A DNA stretch of 6,531 bases from a bacterium (GTDB taxonomy: Bacteria; UBA6262): positions 1-6,531 of the forward strand of contig JAQUQP010000110.1 in the NCBI GenBank assembly GCA_028716025.1, given 5' to 3'. Of the stretch, positions 1 to 5,901 are shown one piece after another. The stretch's first letter is position 1. Each line of letters opens with the position of its first letter. The notes below the pieces were generated by a model. The model saw nothing but the letters and a program-made list of their open reading frames with translations, was not told where the DNA came from and ran no database searches. The position numbers and the translations under genes were made by a program.

Positions 1-11
1 CGGGAGTAATC

Positions 12-677
12 ATGAAAAAACTATTTTTCATAATACTTTTATTACTGGTTCTGCCAGTTACTCTCTTAGCCCAAAACCTGACGGAATTAGTAGATACTCC
101 TACCGCGGATATATATGAATCAGGAATATACAATATAAATATGCGTGTATACGGAGCTGGCAGCGTCCTGACCAGGTTATTATTTAGCGTTAAGTTCTTT
201 GAACTAGGCGCTTATCTGGATGTGGATAATGCTACCGGCAGCCTGGACCCAAAGGCGCATGATGTGCAGCCTTTGGTGAAGATCCGTCTTTATCCCGGCG
301 GGCAGATCTTGCCGGCTTTGGCTATCGGCTACGACGGGCAGGGTGAAAATTATTATTTTAAAGAGCCAAAAGGCTTTTATGTTGTCTTATCCAAAGAACT
401 GATTATTCCCGGGCTGATGCTGCATATTGGCGGCAATAACCGTGATTATACCTATGGTTTTGCCGGTGCCAGTTATACCTTTGAAGAACAGGGCAGTGTT
501 TTCGTGGAATATGAACGGATAAGGAATATGAGCGACCTCACTAATAATAAGTGCAATGCCGGATTGAAGTTCCAGATCACCAAGGAATTAGGCATGGAAT
601 TTGATTTCAAGAATATCGGCAACCGTGGCACTGAATATGAACGGGTATTGCGTTTTGATTACTCGGGTGAATTTTAG
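12..677 (+). CDS. Secreted / outer-membrane beta-barrel-like protein, function unknown
   Basis: A complete 221-residue protein that I cannot assign to a named family. Residues 1-20 form a classic signal peptide: M-K-K, then a Leu/Ile/Phe-rich core, then likely cleavage after Ala20 (LLA|QNL). The rest alternates polar and hydrophobic or aromatic residues with short Gly/Asn/Asp turns, as in beta strands, and has no further hydrophobic helix. It ends in Phe, with hydrophobic or aromatic residues at alternate positions before it (L-R-F-D-Y-S-G-E-F), which resembles the C-terminal signal of outer-membrane barrels recognised by BamA. I therefore infer a small outer-membrane barrel. A motif around residues 92-109 ([18 protein letters not shown]) resembles barrel proteins I recall from uncultured bacteria, but I can give no function. 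The start is supported by GGGAG at 2-6, five bases upstream. The stop codon overlaps the accA ribosome-binding site, so the two are probably co-transcribed. Confidence 0.8.
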   Translation: MKKLFFIILLLLVLPVTLLAQNLTELVDTPTADIYESGIYNINMRVYGAGSVLTRLLFSVKFFELGAYLDVDNATGSLDPKAHDVQPLVKIRLYPGGQILPALAIGYDGQGENYYFKEPKGFYVVLSKELIIPGLMLHIGGNNRDYTYGFAGASYTFEEQGSVFVEYERIRNMSDLTNNKCNAGLKFQITKELGMEFDFKNIGNRGTEYERVLRFDYSGEF

Positions 678-685
678 GAGCATTT

Positions 686-1648
686 ATGGCCTTAGAGAGT
701 GTGCTGGATTTTGAACGGCCTATATCAGAACTTGAACAGGAAATAGAAAAGGTAAAAAGCCTGGTAGCTGCCGGTGATATGAGCTTGTCTGTGAAAATGG
801 GTAAGCTGGAAGCCAAGCTTGATGTTTTAAAGAAAAAAGTATATGGCAATCTTACGCCCTGGCAGAAAGTTCAATTAGCCAGGCACCCGCAAAGGCCCTA
901 TACTCAGGATTATATAAAATTATTAATGACTGATTTTCAGGAACTGCATGGCGACAGGAAATTTGGTGATGACCTGGCACTCATGAGCGGATTAGCTTCG
1001 TTCGAGGGGATGCCGGTATTGGTAATGGGTCAGCAAAAAGGACGGAACGTTAAAGAAAATTTAGAACAGAATTTCGGGATGATGCAACCGGAAGGATACC
1101 GTAAGGCTTTACGGTTGATGCAGATGGCAGAGAAATTTAATATTCCGGTCATAACTTTTGTGGATACTCCGGGTGCTTATCCGGGCATCGGAGCAGAGGA
1201 ACGGGGCCAGGCAGAAGCCATTGCGCATAACCTGTATAGCATGAGCGACCTGAAGACGCCGATCATTGTCATAGTCATCGGGGAAGGCGGCAGCGGAGGG
1301 GCCCTGGGTATTGGCGTCGGGGATAAAGTTTACATGCTGGAAAACAGCATTTACTCCGTGATCTCACCTGAAGGATGCGCTTCCATATTGTGGCGGGATG
1401 CCAGCAAGGCGGCACTTGCCGCTGAAACCATGAAAATAACCGCTAAAGATTGCCTTAACTTGGGTGTGATCGACGAAATAATCCCTGAACCTTTAGGCGG
1501 GGCTCATCATAGTTATGAAGAAGCAGCAGAGAATATCCGCAAGATCCTGCGCCGCGATCTTAAAGAACTGGTTAAAATAGTGCCGGATGAATTGATCAAA
1601 AAACGGTACGAAAAAATACGTAAATGGGGCGCATATAAAGAGAGTTGA
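686..1648 (+). CDS. accA: Acetyl-CoA carboxylase, carboxyltransferase subunit alpha
   Basis: AccA pairs with AccD to form the carboxyltransferase that moves the carboxyl group from carboxybiotin to acetyl-CoA, giving malonyl-CoA, the committed step of fatty-acid synthesis in the cytoplasm. The 320-residue length matches E. coli AccA (319). The N-terminal helical part contains the family phrase [11 protein letters not shown] (residues 7-17). The crotonase-like core contains [20 protein letters not shown] (129-148), [16 protein letters not shown] (160-175), the Gly-rich oxyanion-hole loop [16 protein letters not shown] (199-214), and [13 protein letters not shown] (224-236), followed by [10 protein letters not shown] (265-274). 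All are near-canonical, so I expect an active enzyme. The start is fixed by TAGGAG at 675-680, five bases upstream, which overlaps the stop of the preceding gene. accD, accB and accC are not in the window, and accA is instead followed by glycolytic genes. Its TGA stop lies inside the first copy of a 7-base tandem repeat. Confidence 0.97.
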   Translation: MALESVLDFERPISELEQEIEKVKSLVAAGDMSLSVKMGKLEAKLDVLKKKVYGNLTPWQKVQLARHPQRPYTQDYIKLLMTDFQELHGDRKFGDDLALMSGLASFEGMPVLVMGQQKGRNVKENLEQNFGMMQPEGYRKALRLMQMAEKFNIPVITFVDTPGAYPGIGAEERGQAEAIAHNLYSMSDLKTPIIVIVIGEGGSGGALGIGVGDKVYMLENSIYSVISPEGCASILWRDASKAALAAETMKITAKDCLNLGVIDEIIPEPLGGAHHSYEEAAENIRKILRRDLKELVKIVPDELIKKRYEKIRKWGAYKES

Positions 1649-1671
1649 TAGTTCATTGTTGATAGTTGATA
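1644..1671 (+). repeat. Tandem array, four copies of a 7-base unit (GTTGATA)
   Basis: The copies are 1644-1650 GTTGATA, 1651-1657 GTTCATT, 1658-1664 GTTGATA and 1665-1671 GTTGATA, with a partial GA after. The array starts in the last codons of accA, supplies its TGA stop plus an in-frame TAG directly after it, and fills more than half of the gap before pfkA. The second copy differs by G to C at position 4 and A to T at position 7. The unit does not code for anything and contains no Shine-Dalgarno core; the pfkA ribosome-binding site (GGAGA, 1680-1684) lies just past it. Seven-base tandem repeats in gaps are known from other bacteria, such as the cyanobacterial STRR repeats, but I know no name for this unit. 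Confidence 0.9.
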
Positions 1672-1690
1672 GAAAGAACGGAGAACTGAA

Positions 1691-2665
1691 ATGAAGGCAA
1701 AAAAAATAGCGATTGTGACCAGCGGCGGTGATGCGCCGGGAATGAATGCGGCTATCAGGGCAGTAGTGCGTACCGCTATATTTAATAATATGGAAGTCGT
1801 CGGGATCGAGAGAGGTTATGCCGGATTGATCGAAGGCCAGATCGTGAACCTTACCTTGCGTTCAGTTTCCGGTATTATCAACCGGGGCGGCACTATCCTT
1901 AAAACTGTCCGGTGCGAAGAAATACAAACCCATAAAGGCTTGGAAAAAGCCGTTGCTGTAATTAAAAAGAATAAAATTGATTATATGGTGGTTATAGGTG
2001 GTAATGGTTCATTCCATGGAGCGTGGGAAATTTACCAGGCTTCTGGTCAAAAGTTAAAAGTTGTCGGCATTCCGGCTAGTATCGATAATGATGTGGCCGG
2101 GACAGATGAAACTATCGGTTTTGATACTGCGGCTAATACAGCTGTTGAAGCCATTGATAAAATACGGGATACTGCGACGAGCCATGAACGGGTATTTGTG
2201 ATCGATGTCATGGGCCGTGACCGGGGTTTCTTAGCTTTGGAAGTTGGCTTGGCCAGCGGGGCGGAATTCATTTTAGTGCCGGAATTACGATATGACCTGG
2301 TGAAAATGTGTGATTCGATTTCCAGTGGCAAGCGGCATGGCAAGACCAGCTACATTATTGTGATGGCTGAAGGAGCCGGCAGTCCGCAAGCGATCTGTGA
2401 ACAGATTAAGGACTGTACTGGTATGGAAGTACGTTATAGTACTTTAGGTTATATCCAGCGCGGTGGTTCGCCAACTGCCCGCAGCAGGATATTAGCCGAG
2501 AAATTTGGCAAAAAAGCTGTTGAGCTGATCGTAAAAGGCGAGACCACCAAGATCGTTGGTATTAAAAATGACAAAATAATCACCAGTCCTTTGGATTATG
2601 CCTGGAAAGGCACCAAGGAACTGGATCAGAAAATGTATAAATTAGCAGAAATATTGGCGATATAA
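1691..2665 (+). CDS. pfkA: 6-phosphofructokinase, ATP-type
   Basis: PfkA phosphorylates fructose 6-phosphate to fructose 1,6-bisphosphate, the committed step of glycolysis. The 324-residue length is usual for the single-domain bacterial form, about 320. Visible motifs are the nucleotide loop TSGGDAPGMNAAIR (10-23), INRGGT (63-68), the catalytic loop IPASIDNDVAGTDETIGFDTA (127-147, with Asp132 as the proton acceptor by homology to E. coli Asp127), the substrate arginines in SHERV (Arg167) and MGRDRG (Arg176), and LGYIQRGGSP (252-261). The position that is Lys in pyrophosphate-dependent enzymes is Ala129 here, and Gly106 stands where they carry Asp, so ATP use is likely. The usual GGDGS motif reads GGNGS (103-107), with Asn for the Mg-binding Asp. 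Ribosome-binding site GGAGA lies six bases before ATG. The aldolase that acts on its product follows after 27 bases. Confidence 0.95.
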   Translation: MKAKKIAIVTSGGDAPGMNAAIRAVVRTAIFNNMEVVGIERGYAGLIEGQIVNLTLRSVSGIINRGGTILKTVRCEEIQTHKGLEKAVAVIKKNKIDYMVVIGGNGSFHGAWEIYQASGQKLKVVGIPASIDNDVAGTDETIGFDTAANTAVEAIDKIRDTATSHERVFVIDVMGRDRGFLALEVGLASGAEFILVPELRYDLVKMCDSISSGKRHGKTSYIIVMAEGAGSPQAICEQIKDCTGMEVRYSTLGYIQRGGSPTARSRILAEKFGKKAVELIVKGETTKIVGIKNDKIITSPLDYAWKGTKELDQKMYKLAEILAI

Positions 2666-2676
2666 TAACAATAAAA

Positions 2677-2683
2677 AAGGAGG
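2677..2683 (+). promoter_or_regulatory. Strong ribosome-binding site that fixes the GTG start of the aldolase gene
   Basis: AAGGAGG, an almost perfect anti-16S match, lies nine bases before GTG at 2693. No in-frame ATG occurs close downstream, and the next codons already encode a plausible N-terminal helix, so GTG is the preferred start. A strong binding site with a weaker start codon is a common pairing. Confidence 0.85.
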
Positions 2684-2692
2684 AACTGCAAC

Positions 2693-4018
2693 GTGGGAAG
2701 GAACATTGATGAAATTGTAAAAGAGTTAGTGACAAATGATGACCTGCATGTGAAAGAGAAATGCCTGGATGAGATCTGGACACAGGCCCGGGAAAAAGGT
2801 ATTTATCCAGCCAGCATACAAGGCTTATACGCAGCCAGGGGAAAAGAAGAATATAAAGGGCTGAGCGTTCCGGCTATGAATTTGCGGACATTGGCATATG
2901 ATTCAGCCAGGGCAGTCTTTCGCGCGGCTAAAAAGATCGATGCCGGCGCTTTCATTATGGAAATAGCTAAAAGTGAAATGGGCTATACTAACCAGCGTCC
3001 CAGTGAATATGTGGGAGTTTGCCTGGCAGCCGCGGTCAAAGAAGGTCATGAAGGCCCAGTCTTTATCCAGGGTGACCATTTCCAGGTAAATGCCAAAAAG
3101 TACAAAGAAGACCCGAAAAAAGAGGTCCAGGGAGTCAAAGACCTGATCCGTGAAGCTATTGCCAGCGGATTTTACAATATTGATATCGACACTTCTACCC
3201 TGGTAGAGCTGGAAAAACCAACAGTCAAGGAACAACAGAAACTCAATTATGAAGTATGCGCGGAACTGACCAAATATATCCGCAGTATCGAACCTAAAGG
3301 GATCACGATATCTGTCGGTGGGGAGATTGGCGAAGTCGGAACCAAAAATTCGACAGTAGAAGATCTCGACGCTTTCATGGAAGGTTATCTTGCATTATTG
3401 CCCAAAGGCATGATCGGTATCAGCAAAATGAGTGTACAGACCGGGACTTCCCACGGCGGAGTAGTGTTGCCTGATGGAACAGTTGCCAAAGTGAAACTTG
3501 ATTTCAATGTGCTCAAGGAGATTGGTATTGCCGGCCGCAAAAAATATGGGATCAGCGGCGCTGTACAGCACGGGGCGTCTACCTTGCCGGATGAGGCTTT
3601 CCATAATTTCCCGGCAGCGGAAACCGCTGAAGTGCATTTAGCCACTGGTTTCCAGAATATGGTTTATGAAAGCAAGAACCTGCCTGAAGACCTAAGGAAA
3701 AAGATGTATGCCTGGCTGCATGAGAATGCCAAAGAAGAAATGAAACCTGGTATGACTGAAGAGCAGTTTATTTACAAGGCCCGCAAAAAAGCTATTGGGC
3801 CTTTTAAAAAGGAAATGTTCAGCATCCCTGGCAACCTGCGTGAAGCTATTGGCAGTGAATTAGAAGTCAAGTTCAGTTTCCTGTTTGACCAGCTGAAGAT
3901 AAAAGACTCGAAAGCACTCGTGAAAAAACATGTCAGTAATACCAAAGATGTTCCCCGTGCCAGTTCCTTAATGGATATTAAAAAGGGCGGAGAGATGTCA
4001 TCTGAAGGCGCTGACTAA
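2693..4018 (+). CDS. fba: Long-form class II fructose-bisphosphate aldolase (FBA / tagatose-bisphosphate aldolase superfamily)
   Basis: Class II aldolases use a zinc ion to split fructose 1,6-bisphosphate into dihydroxyacetone phosphate and glyceraldehyde 3-phosphate. Class hallmarks appear in order: IQGDHFQVN (125-133; Asp128 catalytic, His129 zinc ligand), NIDIDTS (162-168), GGEIGEVGTKNS (209-220), QTGTSHGG (249-256; His254 zinc ligand) and VQHGASTLPDE (291-301; His293 zinc ligand). Roles are assigned by analogy with E. coli FbaA. At 441 residues it is longer than usual (about 285-360), with an N-terminal leader of about 55 residues and a longer helical tail. The GDH...N and IDIDTS parts also recall GatZ/KbaZ. 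The usual NxDTD-type substrate loop reads VHLATGFQN (314-322). Its position between pfkA and pyk argues for fructose bisphosphate as the substrate, but tagatose bisphosphate or another sugar phosphate is possible. The start is GTG behind AAGGAGG. Confidence 0.85.
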   Translation: MGRNIDEIVKELVTNDDLHVKEKCLDEIWTQAREKGIYPASIQGLYAARGKEEYKGLSVPAMNLRTLAYDSARAVFRAAKKIDAGAFIMEIAKSEMGYTNQRPSEYVGVCLAAAVKEGHEGPVFIQGDHFQVNAKKYKEDPKKEVQGVKDLIREAIASGFYNIDIDTSTLVELEKPTVKEQQKLNYEVCAELTKYIRSIEPKGITISVGGEIGEVGTKNSTVEDLDAFMEGYLALLPKGMIGISKMSVQTGTSHGGVVLPDGTVAKVKLDFNVLKEIGIAGRKKYGISGAVQHGASTLPDEAFHNFPAAETAEVHLATGFQNMVYESKNLPEDLRKKMYAWLHENAKEEMKPGMTEEQFIYKARKKAIGPFKKEMFSIPGNLREAIGSELEVKFSFLFDQLKIKDSKALVKKHVSNTKDVPRASSLMDIKKGGEMSSEGAD

Positions 4019-4038
4019 GCAAGCCTTAAGGAGTTATT

Positions 4039-5460
4039 ATGCGTCGTTCGAAAATAATATGCACGATCGGTCCAGCCAGTCAGGACCTGCAAACTATTAA
4101 GGAGCTGATCCAGGCGGGCATGAATATTGCCCGCCTGAATGCTTCACATGGCGATTTTAAAACATTGGCAAAAATCATTGCCAATATCAGGATCGCGGCT
4201 AAAGTTTTGCAGAGAAACGAGGGAATTTTACTGGATCTGGAAGGACCTCATGTCCGGGTAGGAGATATAGCAGGCGGGAAGGTTGACCTGCATGAAGGCC
4301 AGGAATTGATCATTACCGCTTCACAAATACTGGGTAATAGCAAATATATCTCTATCAATTACAAGAATATTATTAAAGATGTCAAAGTCGGCAATAATAT
4401 ACTACTGGATGACGGCAATATAAAACTGCAGGTAATGAAAAAATCTGCTGATGGCTTGCATTGTTCGGTACTGGAAAGCGGTACCCTGAAGAGCCATAAA
4501 AGCGTTAATGTTCCCGGTGTGTATTTAAACCTGCCATCGATGACTGCCAAGGACCTGGATTATATAAAATTTGGCATCCAGCAAAAGGTTGATTTTTTCG
4601 GTCTTTCTTTTGTCAGGCAGACACAGGATGTAATAAAAGTTAAAAATCTTATAAAAAAATTCAATGCCAAAACCTGGGTCATAGCCAAGATAGAGCATCC
4701 TCTTGCCGTAGCGAATATAGATGATATTATTAACGTCTCTGATGGCATTATGATAGCCCGGGGTGACCTGGGAGTAGAACTGCCCACAGAAGATGTGCCT
4801 ATTGTCCAAAAAACTATTATCCGCAAGTGCAATACTTTTGCCAAACCGGTTATTACGGCGACACAAATGTTGGAGTCTATGATCGATAACCTGATCCCGA
4901 CCAGGGCTGAGGCTTCAGATGTAGCCAATGCCATAATAGACGGTACTGACGCGGTAATGTTGTCAGGAGAAACTGCAGTTGGTAAGCATCCCGCATTAGT
5001 AGTGCAAACCATGGAGAAGATCATCCTGAAAGCTGAAACATCCATGGACTATGATAAAATATTCGAAGCTAAAAAAATGATCCGGGCGGTAGGTAATATT
5101 CCTCACGCAGTAAGTCACGCGACGATACAGGCAGCGATCGACCTGAAAGCACGGGCTATAATTACTGCCACTAAGAGTGGCCAGACAGCGCGTTTGATCG
5201 CCTGTCATCGTCCCAGTGCTTTTATTTATGCCATTACCACTGATAGGGATAATGTCAGGAAATTAAACTTGCTCTGGGGAGTGATACCTTACCATATTGA
5301 CAAGTATATCCGGAACACTGACCAGATGATTGAATATTCTATGAAAGTTGTCAAACAGCACAAAAGAGTGCAATCAGGCGATACAGTAGTTATAACCAGC
5401 GGCGCACCGGCAGGAATCGCCGGCAAAACCAATATGCTGGAAATAAATGTAATAAAGTAA
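4039..5460 (+). CDS. pyk: Pyruvate kinase
   Basis: Pyruvate kinase turns phosphoenolpyruvate and ADP into pyruvate and ATP. The 473-residue length matches E. coli PykF (470), with no extra C-terminal domain. The barrel begins with KIICTIGPAS (5-14) and MNIARLNASHGD (28-39; Arg32, Asn34 and Ser36 at active-site and cation positions). The lid domain spans roughly residues 75-160. The second half of the barrel has IAKIEHP (215-221; catalytic Lys217, metal ligand Glu219), IARGDLGVELP (239-249; Asp243 metal ligand), KPVITATQMLESM (269-281; Thr275) and the signature PTRAEASDVANAIIDGTDAV (287-306). The C-terminal domain has TKSGQTAR (378-385), at the sugar-phosphate effector loop of regulated enzymes. 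The normal DTKGPEIRT segment is DLEGPHVRV (66-74), discussed in the findings. Ribosome-binding site TAAGGAG (4027-4033) lies five bases before ATG, in a 20-base gap after the aldolase gene. Confidence 0.96.
   Translation: MRRSKIICTIGPASQDLQTIKELIQAGMNIARLNASHGDFKTLAKIIANIRIAAKVLQRNEGILLDLEGPHVRVGDIAGGKVDLHEGQELIITASQILGNSKYISINYKNIIKDVKVGNNILLDDGNIKLQVMKKSADGLHCSVLESGTLKSHKSVNVPGVYLNLPSMTAKDLDYIKFGIQQKVDFFGLSFVRQTQDVIKVKNLIKKFNAKTWVIAKIEHPLAVANIDDIINVSDGIMIARGDLGVELPTEDVPIVQKTIIRKCNTFAKPVITATQMLESMIDNLIPTRAEASDVANAIIDGTDAVMLSGETAVGKHPALVVQTMEKIILKAETSMDYDKIFEAKKMIRAVGNIPHAVSHATIQAAIDLKARAIITATKSGQTARLIACHRPSAFIYAITTDRDNVRKLNLLWGVIPYHIDKYIRNTDQMIEYSMKVVKQHKRVQSGDTVVITSGAPAGIAGKTNMLEINVIK
4111..4137 (+). 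other. Perfect 10-bp inverted repeat / possible mRNA hairpin within pyk
   Basis: CAGGCGGGCA (4111-4120) is followed by a 7-base loop, TGAATAT, and the exact reverse complement TGCCCGCCTG (4128-4137). Eight of the ten pairs are G-C, so the RNA stem should be stable. It lies about 25 codons into pyk, over the conserved residues QAGMNIARL. No U-tract follows, so it is not an intrinsic terminator. Function, if any, is unknown. Confidence 0.6.
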
Positions 5461-5463
5461 GCA

Positions 5464-5497
5464 GGTGTAAAGGTCTAAAGGTGTAGAGGTGTAAAGG
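5464..5497 (+). repeat. Tandem array, four copies of an 8-base unit (GGTGTAAA)
   Basis: The copies are 5464-5471 GGTGTAAA, 5472-5479 GGTCTAAA, 5480-5487 GGTGTAGA and 5488-5495 GGTGTAAA, followed by GG at 5496-5497. The array fills almost the whole 39-base gap between the pyk stop and the ATG at 5500. The second copy has G to C at position 4 and the third A to G at position 7. Because every unit boundary reads A-G-G, the array puts a purine-rich AGG core every eight bases, and the AGAGG at 5485-5489, ten bases before ATG, is the best ribosome-binding site available for the next gene. I know no name for this repeat. Confidence 0.9.
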
Positions 5498-5499
5498 AA

Positions 5500-5901
5500 A
5501 TGAAAGAGCATGCAATTGAGATCAGGGTAAGTTACGCTGATACTGACCAGATGGATGTGGTCTATTATGCCAATTATTTTGTCTGGTTCGAACGCGGCAG
5601 GATAGAGTATCTGCGCGCACTTGGCCTGTCCTACAAAGAAATGGAAAAGCAGAACCTGATCCTGCCAGTAATGGAAGCCAGCTGTTCTTATAAAGCTCCG
5701 GCCCATTTTGATGATCTGGTAGTAGTGAAGACAATGATCAAAGAACTGGGCAAAAGCAGTATCAATTTTACTTATGAAGTACTGAACAAGGAAACAGGCC
5801 AGCTCTTGGCTACCGGTGAGACCAGGCATCCATTCATCAACCGGGATAGAAAAATCGTCAGAATACCAGAAGAGATCCGCAAGAAACTGGAGGTCCATTA
5901 A
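5500..5901 (+). CDS. ybgC: Acyl-CoA thioesterase, YbgC / 4-hydroxybenzoyl-CoA thioesterase family (hotdog fold)
   Basis: A 133-residue single hotdog domain, the normal family length (E. coli YbgC has 134). These cytoplasmic enzymes hydrolyse acyl-CoA thioesters, commonly short-chain or aromatic ones; the substrate here cannot be told from sequence. The signature runs from residue 12 to 34: [15 protein letters not shown], then FVWFERGR, with Asp16 as the likely catalytic carboxylate by homology to the family. The C-terminal strand motif [20 protein letters not shown] (106-125) is also typical. Two small deviations are Asp19 where Gly is common (DQMG), and Tyr23 where E. coli YbgC has His. The tol-pal genes that often flank ybgC in proteobacteria are absent. 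The 3' end overlaps panD by one base (TAATG), so the two are probably translationally coupled. The ribosome-binding site comes from the upstream octamer repeat. Confidence 0.87.
   Translation: MKEHAIEIRVSYADTDQMDVVYYANYFVWFERGRIEYLRALGLSYKEMEKQNLILPVMEASCSYKAPAHFDDLVVVKTMIKELGKSSINFTYEVLNKETGQLLATGETRHPFINRDRKIVRIPEEIRKKLEVH

Noticed and set aside
12..31. 8-bp inverted repeat ATGAAAAA / TTTTTCAT around a four-base loop, covering the first start codon.
   Set aside because: It is almost entirely A-T, therefore weak, and follows from the common signal-peptide start Met-Lys-Lys-Leu-Phe-Phe.
1645..1671. Three copies of TTGATA in the heptamer array look like sigma-70 -35 boxes (TTGACA, 5 of 6), suggesting an internal promoter for pfkA.
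   Set aside because: No TATAAT-like hexamer lies 16-18 bases downstream of any copy; the best candidates (GATAGA, AAATGA) are poor. The similarity comes from the repeat unit itself.
1699..1706. Run of eight A in codons 3-6 of pfkA, a possible slippage site.
   Set aside because: Eight A is at the low end for transcriptional slippage, and nothing suggests a useful product in another frame.
2661..2666. Perfect -10 hexamer TATAAT at the end of pfkA, before the aldolase gene.
   Set aside because: It is formed by the last codon and TAA stop of pfkA. There is no -35 element about 17 bases upstream and no extended -10 TG, so a promoter is not supported.
3560..3569. 10-base palindrome GCTGTACAGC in the aldolase gene, a possible operator.
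   Set aside because: It lies deep inside conserved coding sequence (Gly-Ala-Val-Gln-His), far from any start, so an operator role is unlikely.
907..4571. Exact 15-base direct repeat GGATTATATAAAATT at 907-921 (accA) and 4557-4571 (pyk).
   Set aside because: Both copies are in frame and encode Asp-Tyr-Ile-Lys with the same AT-rich codons. Shared codon choice explains it, with no sign of recombination.
5461..5499. The direct repeats at 5464-5497 and 1644-1671 as possible CRISPR, attachment-site or origin iterons.
   Set aside because: Units of 7-8 bases with no spacers exclude CRISPR. There is no integrase, replication gene or target duplication nearby, and the array lies within a tight operon.
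4560..5898. Long antisense open frames, 4560-5045 (161 codons) and 5374-5898 (174 codons).
   Set aside because: They mirror strongly conserved sense genes (pyk and the thioesterase), have no recognisable domains, and the second runs through the intergenic repeat. They are shadows.
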